A DNA stretch of 64,000 bases from Rhodobacteraceae bacterium UBA6796 (GTDB lineage: Bacteria; Pseudomonadota; Alphaproteobacteria; Rhodobacterales; Rhodobacteraceae): assembly GCA_002452815.1 (NCBI GenBank), contig DKFM01000018.1, forward strand, positions 127,122-191,121. The letters run 5' to 3'. The translations under genes and the position numbers were made by a program. Each line of letters begins with the position of its first letter. Within the stretch, counting starts at the first letter, position 1. Below the pieces are notes generated by a model. It saw nothing but the letters and a program-made list of their open reading frames with translations. It was not told the DNA's origin and did no database searches. Shown here in pieces: positions 45,853 through 54,349 of this stretch.

Positions 45853-47765
45853 TTGGCCGACAGCCCCAGATAGGCGGTGCGGCTTTGGCCGTAATAGCCC
45901 CAGGCTTCGGAATAATCCGCATCGAACAGGTTCACGATGCGGCCCGTCAGCGCGACATTCGCGGTCAGGTCATAGCGCGCGGCCAGATCGACCGTGGTGA
46001 ACTGCGGCAGCTTGCTGATCGTGCCCGATCCCGCCCCGAACCATTCCTGATCGTAGCTGCCCGCAACATGGCGCAGATCGGCGCTTACATTCGCGCGCCC
46101 GTCCAGAATGTCGGCGCTGGCCTGCAGTCCGAATTCATGGGCCGGACGCCGCACCAGACGCTCGCCGCCGGGGCTGCGGCCATGGGTATAGGTGTAACTT
46201 CCGGCCAGATGCAGCCAGTCGTTGGCCTGCCAGGTGGCGCTCAGTTCCACCCCCTTGCGCGTGCTGGTGCCGGCAAGGTTGGTCGCGCTGGTGCCGGTGC
46301 TGGCGATCATGTCCTCGATATCGCTCTGGAACAGGGTCACCCCGAGTGTGCCGCGCCCTTCCGGCAGATCCAGATCGGCCCCGAGTTCATAGCTCAGGCT
46401 GTGTTCGGGTTTCAGATCCGGGTTGCCGGTGAACAGGCCGGGCGTATAGCCGAACTGCTCGTACATCGTCGGATAGACCGTCGCCCGCCCGACCGAGCCG
46501 CGCAGCCGCAGTGCTGAACCGGGCTGGCGCCAGGCGGCCGACAGGTTCCACGAGGTCGGGTCCTCGAAAACGTCGATGACATCGTGGCGGACGCCCGCCT
46601 GCAGGTCGAGCCCGTTGTCGAACCGTCCCTGATATTCCAGCGCGACCGAACGGCTGTTGCGGCTTTCCTTGCCCGTCGACCAGGCCGTCGCAACATCGAA
46701 GGTCTCGCGTTCGGCTTCCAGCAAAAGGTTCAGCTTTTGCGCCGCCCCCCGGGCCTCGGTTCCATCGGGCGCGAAGCTGCCGGTGTATTTCAGCGCCTGG
46801 CGGGTGGAGCCATAGTTCGACACGCCCCAGCTGGGGGAATCGTAGCTGGTGTCCTGGTCCATCGCGGACAGCTCCAGCCGGTTCAGCAACCGCCCGTCCA
46901 GCGCCTCGGCCTCGGCCCAGAGGGTGCCATAGCTTTCGTCCCGATCCGCGGTATCGCCGGAATCGACGATGTAATCCTCGGGGCGGGTCGCGGCGCTGTC
47001 GGTGCCGTCATAGCCGTAGGATTGCGTGAAATGGCGCAGGCTGAAGCCGATCGTGACACTGTCGGTCACCGCGTGGTCGCCGTTCAGCGACACGGTGTCC
47101 ATATTGTTGAACTCGGTATCGCCGCCAGTGCGCGATCCGTCTTCGCCGTCAGAGCGGCGGCTCTCGGCGGCAAAGGACAGCTGCCCGCGCGCGAACCCCT
47201 GCCGCAGAGAGGCGTTGAGCATATGGCTGTCCAGGCCGCCCAGTTCGACGCCGCCGCCATAAGACAGGCCCGGCTTGTCCGCCTTCTGCGTGGTGATCGC
47301 GATCACCCCCGCCATCGCACTGGTGCCGTAAAGCGTGGCCTGCGGCCCGCGCAGCACCTCGATACTGTCGATGTCGGCGGCCGACAGTCCCGAAAAGCTG
47401 TAGCTGCCATTGGTGGTGGTGTTCACCTCGACCCCGTCGATCAGCACCAGCGTGTGATTGCTTTCCCCGCCCCGAATGAAGACCGAGGTCATGCTGTCGC
47501 CGGTGGATACGACCGACAGCCCCGGCAGGGCCCTAAGGGCGCTTTCCACGGTCTTGAGGCCGCGCCGGGCGATCTCTTCTCGGGTGACCTTGCTGTAGGC
47601 GCGGGTGAAATTGTCCTTGGCGATGCCGGTCAGGCCGCCAGAGACAAGGATTTCATCCAACAGGAAGACATCGGATGTCGTGGCCTCTTGCGAATGGCCG
47701 ACGGCAGGCGTGACGAAGCAGGCTGCGGAAAGCAGCAGAAAGCGCAAAGCGCGGGCAGAACACAT
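45846..47765 (-). CDS. btuB: TonB-dependent vitamin B12 receptor BtuB
   Basis: A 639-residue outer-membrane receptor. A signal peptide (MCSARALRFLLLSAACFVTP) is followed by the plug domain (VSGGLTGIAKDNFTRAYSKV, VFIRGGESNHTLVLIDGVEV, EVLRGPQATLYGTSAMAGVI), then a 22-strand barrel ending in YYGQSRTAYLGLSAKW with the terminal aromatic residue. ATG 47765 is preferred over 47774 because AAGGGG lies 9 bases before it. First gene of the riboswitch-controlled operon. Confidence 0.93.
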   Translation of the reverse strand: MCSARALRFLLLSAACFVTPAVGHSQEATTSDVFLLDEILVSGGLTGIAKDNFTRAYSKVTREEIARRGLKTVESALRALPGLSVVSTGDSMTSVFIRGGESNHTLVLIDGVEVNTTTNGSYSFSGLSAADIDSIEVLRGPQATLYGTSAMAGVIAITTQKADKPGLSYGGGVELGGLDSHMLNASLRQGFARGQLSFAAESRRSDGEDGSRTGGDTEFNNMDTVSLNGDHAVTDSVTIGFSLRHFTQSYGYDGTDSAATRPEDYIVDSGDTADRDESYGTLWAEAEALDGRLLNRLELSAMDQDTSYDSPSWGVSNYGSTRQALKYTGSFAPDGTEARGAAQKLNLLLEAERETFDVATAWSTGKESRNSRSVALEYQGRFDNGLDLQAGVRHDVIDVFEDPTSWNLSAAWRQPGSALRLRGSVGRATVYPTMYEQFGYTPGLFTGNPDLKPEHSLSYELGADLDLPEGRGTLGVTLFQSDIEDMIASTGTSATNLAGTSTRKGVELSATWQANDWLHLAGSYTYTHGRSPGGERLVRRPAHEFGLQASADILDGRANVSADLRHVAGSYDQEWFGAGSGTISKLPQFTTVDLAARYDLTANVALTGRIVNLFDADYSEAWGYYGQSRTAYLGLSAKW

Positions 47766-47935
47766 GGTTTCCATCCCCTTGGCGGGCCCGAAAGCCCGCA
47801 ATGCAAATCCAACGGGCGAAGCCCGCGTGACCAAAAGACGCCTGCGAAGAGGTCTCCGCAGACAGCGACCAGTGTCACCTCTGCGGATCATGCCGCTCCC
47901 ATGGCGCGCCCCGCGCCCGGAAAGGGTGATCGTCC

Positions 47936-48095
47936 AAGCAGGTCTCCTGGCTCGCGGGTCGAAGCTTGGCCTGCCTTCCCGGGGAACCCCCAGTGGCGTC
48001 ATTGGCCTTGCTCACCGCTCACAGTTGCGGGGGCAGCCACGGTCTGGGCCGAAGCCGTTCCGTGTTCCCTTTTAATCCGGCCGGATGGCCGGAAC
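47936..48095 (-). promoter_or_regulatory. Cobalamin (AdoCbl) riboswitch upstream of btuB
   Basis: Read on the minus strand, the classic blocks appear in order: AAAAGGGAACACGGAA, then GTGGCTGCCCCCGCAACTGT and GAGCGGTGAGC, then GCCACTGG and CCGGGAAGGC, and finally the B12 box GAGCCAGGAGACCTGC (47938-47953). The aptamer lies about 170 bases before btuB. Binding of adenosylcobalamin should switch off expression. The expression platform before btuB was not resolved. Confidence 0.95.
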
Positions 48096-48206
48096 TTGAA
48101 CGCGGCCAAGGAAAGACAAGTTTTCCGCGAAGTCAAGCCCGCATCGCACGGGCTGTCCGGCGCCAGTCGACGGCAGGGGAGCAGATCTTCGTGCGGGGCA
48201 GCGCAT

Positions 48207-48219
48207 GTTATGAAGTAAC
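48207..48219. promoter_or_regulatory. Metal-regulator-like palindrome before DUF1007
   Basis: GTTA-TGAAG-TAAC, within TGTTATGAAGTAACTT, lies 62 bases upstream of the DUF1007 start. It resembles Fur-superfamily half-sites (such as Zur sites) and would suit metal control of the downstream metal exporter. Low confidence. Confidence 0.4.
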
Positions 48220-48280
48220 TTCGGTGCGAGGCGTGGGGCGGGCGCTTGTCAGGCGGGGGGCGGTGCCGCTAGATCGGGGC

Positions 48281-48958
48281 ATGACCCAGGTACGCCTTTC
48301 GCCCCGTTCCCTCACGCTCGCCTGTTTTGCGCTGGCGGTTCTTGCCGCGCAGCCGGCGGCCGCGCATCCGCATCTGTTCGTCGATGTCACCCACAGCCTT
48401 CTGTTCGATGCCGACGGGCGGCTTGTCGGGCTGCGGGCACGCTGGGATTATGACGAGATGTTCACGCTGCTGATGGTCGAAGACGGCAAATACGACCGCA
48501 ACGGCGATGGCAGGGTTGCGGGCGATGAGATGGCGGCGTTCCAGACCTGGGATGCGGATTGGCCTGCGGACTATGGCGGCGATATCGAGATCGAACTCGC
48601 CGGGCAGCCGGTGGCCTTGCAGGGGCCGAGCGACTGGGCCGCTGAATGGCATGACGGGCGCGCGGTTTCGGTGCATACCCGGATGCTGCGGGCGCCGCTG
48701 GATCTGACGGGCCGCGAGTTGGTGATCCGCCCGTACGACCCGGATTTCTATACCGCCTACACGGTCGTCGCGCCCCCCCGGTTCGAAGGCCGCGGCGATT
48801 GCCATGCCGCGGTGTTCGAGGCGGACCCGGGCGCGGTGTCCGATGAACTCGCCGCCGCGATTGCCGAACTCAGCCCCGAGGTCACCCCCGCCGATGCCGG
48901 TCTGCCCGCGGTCGGCCGGCTTTATGCCGATGAGGAACGGATCACATGCGGCAAGTAG
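48281..48958 (+). CDS. DUF1007-family periplasmic protein
   Basis: A 225-residue protein with a signal peptide (MTQVRLSPRSLTLACFALAV, cleavage near AAA-HP). HPHLFVDVTHSLLFDADGRL is the DUF1007 start, and DRNGDGRVAGDEMAAFQ forms an EF-hand-like acidic loop. Histidines after cleavage (HPH) could bind metal. DUF1007 proteins are commonly paired with nickel/cobalt transporters, as here, where the next gene starts 13 bases before this stop. Confidence 0.88.
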   Translation: MTQVRLSPRSLTLACFALAVLAAQPAAAHPHLFVDVTHSLLFDADGRLVGLRARWDYDEMFTLLMVEDGKYDRNGDGRVAGDEMAAFQTWDADWPADYGGDIEIELAGQPVALQGPSDWAAEWHDGRAVSVHTRMLRAPLDLTGRELVIRPYDPDFYTAYTVVAPPRFEGRGDCHAAVFEADPGAVSDELAAAIAELSPEVTPADAGLPAVGRLYADEERITCGK

Positions 48959-49827
48959 GGGCGCTGTCGGTGCTGGCCCTGGTGGTGCTGGCTGCCGCTG
49001 TGGCCTGGCATCTGGGGCTGTTCGCGCAGGCGCGCGGTGCGCTTGTCGCGGCACAGCGCGCGTTTCAGGCGCCGCTGGCCGAGGGGGTGCGCGCGCTCAA
49101 GGCGCATCAGCCGGGCGCGGTGGCCGGGCTGATCTGGCTGGGGTTTCTGTATGGCGTGCTGCATGCGGCGGGGCCGGGGCATGGCAAGGTGGTGCTGGGG
49201 GCCTGGGCGTTCTCGGCGCGGGCGCGGCTGCTGAAGGTTGCGGCCATCACGCTGGCGGCAAGCCTGGCGCAGGCGGCGGTGGCAATCGGGCTGGTGCTGG
49301 CCGGGGCCTGGGCGTTCGGGCTGGGACGCAGCCAGCTGACGGGTCTGGCAGAGGGACCAGTGACACGGGCGGGCGAATGGGCGCTGGTGGCACTGGGGCT
49401 TTTTCTGGTTCTGCGCGGGGCGTTTGGCCTGCGCCGGGGCAGGGGCGCCGCGCAGCTTGCGCAGCCCGTCGCGCACAGGCATGATGACGGGTGCGGGTGC
49501 GGGCATGCCCATGCCCCGGCCCCCGAGGTGGCGGCCCGCGCTGACCTGCCAGAGGCGCTGATGCTGATTGCCGGTGTGGCGTTGCGGCCCTGCACCGGGG
49601 CGGTGTTCGTGATGCTGCTGACCGTGTTGATCGGCGCGCCGCTGGCGGGTGCGGCGGCGGTGCTGGCGATGGGATTGGGCACGGCGCTTGTCACCCTGGC
49701 GGTGGCGCTTGCCAGCGCGAAACTCGGGACCGAGGTTCTGAGCGGGGCACAGGGGCGGCGTTTGCGTCGCGCCGCCGATGCTGCGCAGATCGCGGTCGGG
49801 CTGGGGATCGTCGCGCTTTATCTGTGA
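48946..49827 (+). CDS. Nickel/cobalt transporter, RcnA/NicO-like
   Basis: A 293-residue membrane protein with about six helices. LYGVLHAAGPGHGKVVLGAW is the NicO-family helix motif, and a His/Cys-rich loop (HRHDDGCGCGHAHAPAPE) at residues about 178-195 is a probable metal sensor. ALRPCTGAVFVMLLTVL is the second conserved helix. It exports or imports nickel or cobalt. Neighbouring B12 genes make cobalt attractive, though direction and metal are inferred. Confidence 0.85.
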   Translation: MRQVGALSVLALVVLAAAVAWHLGLFAQARGALVAAQRAFQAPLAEGVRALKAHQPGAVAGLIWLGFLYGVLHAAGPGHGKVVLGAWAFSARARLLKVAAITLAASLAQAAVAIGLVLAGAWAFGLGRSQLTGLAEGPVTRAGEWALVALGLFLVLRGAFGLRRGRGAAQLAQPVAHRHDDGCGCGHAHAPAPEVAARADLPEALMLIAGVALRPCTGAVFVMLLTVLIGAPLAGAAAVLAMGLGTALVTLAVALASAKLGTEVLSGAQGRRLRRAADAAQIAVGLGIVALYL

Positions 49828-49835
49828 GCCGGGGG

Positions 49836-50762
49836 TTATCGGGCGGTGCGCAGCGTGGCCGAGGGGGACTCGCCGAATTGCGCGGTATAAGCCGCCGAGA
49901 ACCGGCCCAGATGCAAGAACCCCCATTTCATCGCAACGTCGGTGACGCGGGTATCGGGGTCGGCCTGCCGCAGATCGCGGCGGGCGCCGTCCAGGCGGTG
50001 CCTGCGCAGCCATTCGACCGGGCCGATGCCCGCCGTCTGCAGGAAAGCCCGGTGCAGCGCGGGTACCGGCACGCCCAGTTCTGCCGCCAGCGCGGACACC
50101 GAAGGCGTTTCCAGCGCGCCGGCTTGCATCAGCGCCTGCGCGCGGCGGAAGATGTGGTAATCGCCGCGCGTGCCGGACCCCAGCGCGACCGCCTCGCGCC
50201 GGGCCCGCCCCCACAGCCTGCCAAGGTTGTAAAGCACCAGATCCGGGGTCAGCGCGCTGATCCCGCCCGAAGTGGCCAGAAGCAGCGTGAACCATTCCGC
50301 CAGCAGCCGGACCTCCTGCGCCTCGGGCAAAGCCAGAAAGGCGCCTTCCAACACCATCCGGGCCGGGTTTTCGTCCAGATCCCGGGCCAGAAGCGCCTGA
50401 TCGGCCTCGACCATAAGCACCTCGGCCCCGGCGGGCAGAACCGCCAGATGTTCCTCGCCGCCGCGGATGAAGCCGGTCAGCCCCTGCGCGCAGCTTTGCG
50501 CGTTGAACCGCCACGGGCCCGCGCGCACCAGCGACTGGCAGAAGATCACCCGCCCCTCGGGCGGCGCGGTGCTTTGCTCGACCGCGCGCTCCACCCGCTC
50601 GCGGCTGACGGTGATCCCGGGCAGGGTCAACTGTTCGATCACGCCGCGATAGGGGCCGGGTTCGGTTTGCGCATAGCGTTGGGTCCAGCCGGTCAGGCCG
50701 CGTTCCTGTTCGGAACCGTCGATGAATTGCTGGGTGGAACGCTGAGCGGGAATCGGCTGCAT
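49836..50762 (-). CDS. AraC-family regulator, divergent from the amine dehydrogenase operon
   Basis: A 308-residue protein with an N-terminal sensor region and a C-terminal AraC HTH pair (VSALAAELGVPVPALHRAFL, then RVTDVAMKWGFLHLGRFSAA, ending YTAQFGESPSATL). It stands next to and divergent from the TTQ dehydrogenase operon and is likely its activator in response to an amine. Ligand unknown. Confidence 0.88.
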   Translation of the reverse strand: MQPIPAQRSTQQFIDGSEQERGLTGWTQRYAQTEPGPYRGVIEQLTLPGITVSRERVERAVEQSTAPPEGRVIFCQSLVRAGPWRFNAQSCAQGLTGFIRGGEEHLAVLPAGAEVLMVEADQALLARDLDENPARMVLEGAFLALPEAQEVRLLAEWFTLLLATSGGISALTPDLVLYNLGRLWGRARREAVALGSGTRGDYHIFRRAQALMQAGALETPSVSALAAELGVPVPALHRAFLQTAGIGPVEWLRRHRLDGARRDLRQADPDTRVTDVAMKWGFLHLGRFSAAYTAQFGESPSATLRTAR

Positions 50763-50944
50763 GGTCTCTTGCCTGAGCTGCGAGTCGGAGCGCGATCATG
50801 CGGCGCCCGGAGGCCATAGCGTGTAAAGTGGCGCGTGCGGCGCAAGGCGCGCCCGCCCCGGGGCCTGCCCGCGTTTTCGCCACCGCCGGGGTGAGGTGCC
50901 GAAAATTTGCGCGCCTTCCGTTTCGGAGCGCGTCTGCGCGGTTC

Positions 50945-50972
50945 TTCAACTGACTGAAAAACAGGCGATATT
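50945..50972 (+). promoter_or_regulatory. Possible promoter of the amine dehydrogenase operon
   Basis: TTCAAC (50945-50950), 16 bases, GATATT (50967-50972), 78 bases before the heavy-chain start. The weak -35 is as expected for an AraC-activated promoter. The 287-base divergent region holds no other gene, and no clear AraC half-sites could be assigned. Confidence 0.35.
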
Positions 50973-51049
50973 TCTGCCCCCGCGTGGATAGCGGCCTGCG
51001 GTGTCGCCCCTCTAGCCTGAAAACGGGACTTTCTGGATGGAGTGAAACC

Positions 51050-52207
51050 GTGTCCGAACCGACCACCTTGCGCCGCTGTCTGCGGCCCGCCGCGCTGGCC
51101 TTGCCGCTGGCCCTGTCATTCGCCTCGGCCACGCTTGCCGAGGATTTCGTGCCTGAAGTCGTGACCACCAAACCGGCCATCGACCCGGGCGCCAATGTCT
51201 TCGTGTCCGAACAACAATGGATCGGCGCGGGCTCGATCGCCGTGTTCAACCAGGAAACGCTCAAGCTGCAGGAGCAGCTGCCCGTGGGCGCGATGGGGCT
51301 GATGGCGATCACCCCGGACGGCAAGACCGCCTATGCGGTGTCGTCCTACATGAAGCGCATCACCTACGGCGCCAACGAGATGGCGCTGACCTCTTATGAT
51401 GTGACGACCGGCGTCATCGGCCCCGAGGTGATCTTGCCGCCCAAGGCCGCGATGGCACTGGGTTATGCGATGCTGCTGCGGTTCAGCCCGGATCAGAAAT
51501 TCATGCTGGTGCAGAACGCCACGCCCGCCTCGTCGATCACGGTGGTCGATCTGGCCAGCGGGGCGGTGACGCAGGAACTGCCGACGCCCGGGTGCTGGGG
51601 GATCTATCCGGCGCTGAGCGGCACCAAATTTTCGACGATCTGCGGGGACGGCACATTCGCGAGCTACACCCTGTCCGAAGACGGCGCCAGCGCCGAAAAG
51701 ACGGTCAGCGCGCCGGTCTTCGATGCCGATGCCGACCCGATCTTCGTGCAGGATGCGCGGCTGGGCGACACGCTTTATTTCGCCACCTACAAGGGCAAGC
51801 TGATCGGTCTGTCGGATGCGGGGGACGCGATCGAGAAAGTGTCGGAAACCGACATCGTCGCCGGGGTCGAGGGCAACTGGGCACCGGGCGGCTATGGCAT
51901 GATGGCCGCGGCGGCCGGCAAGGGGGCGCTGTTCATCTCGATGCACCCCGATGCCAAGGACGGCAGCCAGAAGACCGCCTCCAAGGAAATCTGGGCGGTC
52001 GATCCGGTCGCGGGCAAGGTGCTGGCCCGCTCTGAAGCCGAGGGGATGGGGTCGTTCACCGTCACCCCGGGTGCAGAACCGCTGCTGTTTGGCACCTCCG
52101 AAGAGGGCAAGCTGCTGAAATTCACCGTGGGTGAGGATTACGCGCTGACCAAGGCGGGCGAGGTCGATGTCGTGGGCTTCGCGATGCATGTCGCGGTGAC
52201 GGAATGA
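51050..52207 (+). CDS. aauB: Aromatic amine dehydrogenase-type heavy chain (beta-propeller)
   Basis: A 385-residue periplasmic subunit starting at GTG 51050, with GGAGTGA upstream and a Sec signal (LRPAALALPLALSFASATLA, then EDF). The seven-bladed propeller has SPDQKFMLVQNATPASSITV, GCWGIYPALSGTKFSTICGD and SMHPDAKDGSQKTASKEIW. These fit aromatic amine dehydrogenase better than methylamine dehydrogenase. It forms an alpha2-beta2 enzyme with the light chain at 53376, oxidising primary amines to aldehyde and ammonia. Substrate choice is inferred. It overlaps the mauE-like gene by 4 bases. Confidence 0.85.
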   Translation: MSEPTTLRRCLRPAALALPLALSFASATLAEDFVPEVVTTKPAIDPGANVFVSEQQWIGAGSIAVFNQETLKLQEQLPVGAMGLMAITPDGKTAYAVSSYMKRITYGANEMALTSYDVTTGVIGPEVILPPKAAMALGYAMLLRFSPDQKFMLVQNATPASSITVVDLASGAVTQELPTPGCWGIYPALSGTKFSTICGDGTFASYTLSEDGASAEKTVSAPVFDADADPIFVQDARLGDTLYFATYKGKLIGLSDAGDAIEKVSETDIVAGVEGNWAPGGYGMMAAAAGKGALFISMHPDAKDGSQKTASKEIWAVDPVAGKVLARSEAEGMGSFTVTPGAEPLLFGTSEEGKLLKFTVGEDYALTKAGEVDVVGFAMHVAVTE

Positions 52208-52767
52208 GCGGCGCGCTGACACAGGCCGCTTCGGTCGAGGCGCTGGCCTCGGCTTCGGCGGCGGCCTTCGCGGCCTTCCTGTTCGCCCGTGCGGCACTGC
52301 ACAAGGCGTGGGATTTCACCGCCTTCACCGGCTTCGTGCAGGACTACGACCTGCTGCCCGCCGCGCTGGTGCGTCTGGCATCGGCCCTGCTGCTGGCGGC
52401 TGAAATCGCCGTGGTCGCGGCCATGCTGATCCCCGGCGCCCGTCTGCCGGGGCTGGTGCTGGGCGCGGTGATCTTGCTGGGCTACGCGCTGGCGATGGGC
52501 ATCAACGTGGCCCGGGGCCGCCGCTATGTCGAATGTGGCTGCGGCGGGGCGGTGCAACCGATCACACCCGCGCTTCTGATCCGCAATGCGGTGCTGGCGG
52601 CGGTTTTGCTGGCGGGCGCCGCGATGGTGCCCGGCGCGCTTGCCTGGACCGAGGCCGTGGCGGCCATCGCCGCCGCGCTGATCGCCTTCGCCGGCTATGT
52701 CATGGCCGAGCAAATTCTCTCGAATGCCGCCTATCTGCTGCGGCGCGAACAAGGAAACACCCAATGA
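52204..52767 (+). CDS. mauE: MauE-like membrane protein for TTQ enzyme maturation
   Basis: A 187-residue protein with about four to five helices (AAFLFARAALHKAWDFTAFT, LLLAAEIAVVAAMLIPGARL). The conserved MauE/DoxX-like motif RRYVECGCGGAVQPITPALL carries paired cysteines. MauE and MauD are needed to make stable light chain, whose six disulfides require oxidation in the periplasm. Start overlaps the heavy-chain stop and its own stop overlaps mauD. Confidence 0.88.
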   Translation: MSGALTQAASVEALASASAAAFAAFLFARAALHKAWDFTAFTGFVQDYDLLPAALVRLASALLLAAEIAVVAAMLIPGARLPGLVLGAVILLGYALAMGINVARGRRYVECGCGGAVQPITPALLIRNAVLAAVLLAGAAMVPGALAWTEAVAAIAAALIAFAGYVMAEQILSNAAYLLRREQGNTQ

Positions 52768-53363
52768 CTGCGCTGACTTTTCTCGTGGCCGTGCTCTTTG
52801 CGATGGTGATCGCGCTGACCGTGGCCGTTTTCGCGCTGGCCCGCCAGGTCGGCGTGCTGTTCGAACGCATCGCGCCGATGGGGGCGCTGGTCAACGACTC
52901 CGGCCCGAAGATCGGCGAGGCATCGCCGCGGTTCGAACTGGCGTCGCTGACGCAGACCGCGCCGGTCAGCATCGGCCCGCGCGAGGGACGTGCGACGCTG
53001 CTGTTCTTCCTCTCGCCGACCTGCCCGGTGTGCAAGAAACTGCTGCCGATCCTGAAATCCGCCCGCACCAGCGAAAGCGGCTGGCTCGATGTGGTGCTGG
53101 CCTCGGATGGCGATGAGGACAAGCTGAAACGCTTCATCGACACCGCCGATCTGGGCGCCTTCGCCTTCGTCAACTCGACCGAGCTGGGGCTGGCCTATCG
53201 CGTTTCGCGGCTGCCCTTCGCGGTGCTGCTGGGGCCTGACGGCACGATCCGCTCGAAAGGGCTGATCAATTCGCGCGAACAGCTCGACAGCCTGTTCAAC
53301 GCCCATGACATGGGGGTGGCCACGATCCAGACCTGGCTCGACCGCCCGGCAATCACCTCTTGA
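52764..53363 (+). CDS. mauD: MauD-like thioredoxin-fold disulfide protein
   Basis: A 199-residue protein anchored by one N-terminal helix (LTFLVAVLFAMVIALTVAVF). The periplasmic thioredoxin fold has Cys87 and Cys90 in LFFLSPTCPVCKKLLPIL, and the cis-proline segment VSRLPFAVLLGPDG. It probably shapes disulfides in the light chain together with MauE. Full length for MauD. Confidence 0.9.
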   Translation: MTALTFLVAVLFAMVIALTVAVFALARQVGVLFERIAPMGALVNDSGPKIGEASPRFELASLTQTAPVSIGPREGRATLLFFLSPTCPVCKKLLPILKSARTSESGWLDVVLASDGDEDKLKRFIDTADLGAFAFVNSTELGLAYRVSRLPFAVLLGPDGTIRSKGLINSREQLDSLFNAHDMGVATIQTWLDRPAITS

Positions 53364-53375
53364 GGAGCCTGACAG

Positions 53376-53906
53376 ATGAACCTTTTCGACAAGATCACCG
53401 ACTGGATGGACCGGGCCACCGAAGCGGGCGTGCGCTCGGTCGCGCACAAGGCGGGGCGGCGCAGCTTTCTGGCCCGCGCGGGGCTGGGGCTGGTGGGGGC
53501 GGCGGTTCTGCCGGTGCTGCCCTTCGACCGGGCCACGGGCGGGCGCGCCTATGCCGCGCAGACGACCGACGAATACGCCTGCGATTACTGGCGCTATTGC
53601 GCGCTGGACGGCAACCTGTGCAACAGCTGCGGCGGCACGCTGACGCAATGCCCGCCCGGGTCCGAAGTGTCCAAGGTCAGCTGGGTCGGCACCTGCCACA
53701 ACCCCTCGGACGGCAAGGATTACCTCGTGTCCTACAATGACTGCTGCGGACGTGCGGAATGCGACAGCTCGCCCTTCTGCAACGCCAATGAAGGCGAGCG
53801 TCCCGGCTATCGCATGGGTCTGCACAACGACATCAACTGGTGCATGGCCAACGCGAGCCAGGGCTACCACTGCACCGTGGCGGCGCTGGTGGGGATCGCC
53901 GAATGA
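53376..53906 (+). CDS. aauA: Amine dehydrogenase light chain with TTQ cofactor residues
   Basis: A 176-residue precursor. The leader has a twin-arginine motif (KAGRRSFLARAGLGLVG), so it is Tat-exported folded. The mature part has twelve cysteines, enough for six disulfides (C69, 75, 82, 85, 92, 107, 123, 124, 129, 135, 156, 166). The two tryptophans that form tryptophan tryptophylquinone are Trp103 (VSWVGTCHNP) and Trp155 (DINWCMAN), and the key acid is Asp122 (SYNDCCG). The RPGYRMGLHNDINWCMAN segment is closer to aromatic amine dehydrogenase than to methylamine dehydrogenase. It overlaps the next cytochrome gene. Confidence 0.92.
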   Translation: MNLFDKITDWMDRATEAGVRSVAHKAGRRSFLARAGLGLVGAAVLPVLPFDRATGGRAYAAQTTDEYACDYWRYCALDGNLCNSCGGTLTQCPPGSEVSKVSWVGTCHNPSDGKDYLVSYNDCCGRAECDSSPFCNANEGERPGYRMGLHNDINWCMANASQGYHCTVAALVGIAE

Positions 53907-54349
53907 CGATGCGCGCGACAGTTGCGGGGGCCGTTCTGGCCCTCGCTTTGCCCGCTGCGACCGCTTTGGCCGCCGACGGGGCGAGTGTTTTTGCCGATGT
54001 ATGCGCCGCCTGCCATGGCGCCGAAGGTGTCGGCACGCCGGGCCTTGCGCCGCCGCTGGCCGACCCGCCGCTTTGGGCCAAGCTGGGCGATCAGGCGCCC
54101 GCCTTCATTTCGGGCGTGGTGATTTCCGGCCTGTCGGGCACGCTGATGGCGCAGGGCGTGGGCTATTACGGGCTGGTGATGCCGCCGCAAAGCGACCTGA
54201 GCGATGCCGATCTGGCGGCCGCGGCGAATTATGTGCTGGGCGATCTGGCCGGGCTGGAGGCGCGGGTGACCGCGGCCGACATCGCCGCCAGCCGCGCGGC
54301 CCCGAAAACCCACAAAGAGCTGATGGCCCTGCGCGGAGGTGGATCGTGA
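53903..54349 (+). CDS. Monoheme c-type cytochrome of the amine dehydrogenase operon
   Basis: A 148-residue periplasmic protein with signal peptide (VLALALPAATALA) and a heme site Cys34-Cys37-His38 (FADVCAACHGAEGVGTPG); Met93 in LVMPPQSDLSD is the likely sixth ligand. ATG 53903 overlaps the light-chain stop. It is a candidate electron acceptor of the dehydrogenase, replacing the amicyanin used by methylamine dehydrogenase. Confidence 0.88.
   Translation: MTMRATVAGAVLALALPAATALAADGASVFADVCAACHGAEGVGTPGLAPPLADPPLWAKLGDQAPAFISGVVISGLSGTLMAQGVGYYGLVMPPQSDLSDADLAAAANYVLGDLAGLEARVTAADIAASRAAPKTHKELMALRGGGS

Noticed and set aside
53376..53906. Methylamine dehydrogenase light chain (mauA) as the specific call
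   Set aside because: The RPGY...LHNDINWCMAN segment and the heavy-chain motifs resemble aromatic amine dehydrogenase more, and amicyanin and mauG are absent nearby. The point is not closed without a full alignment.
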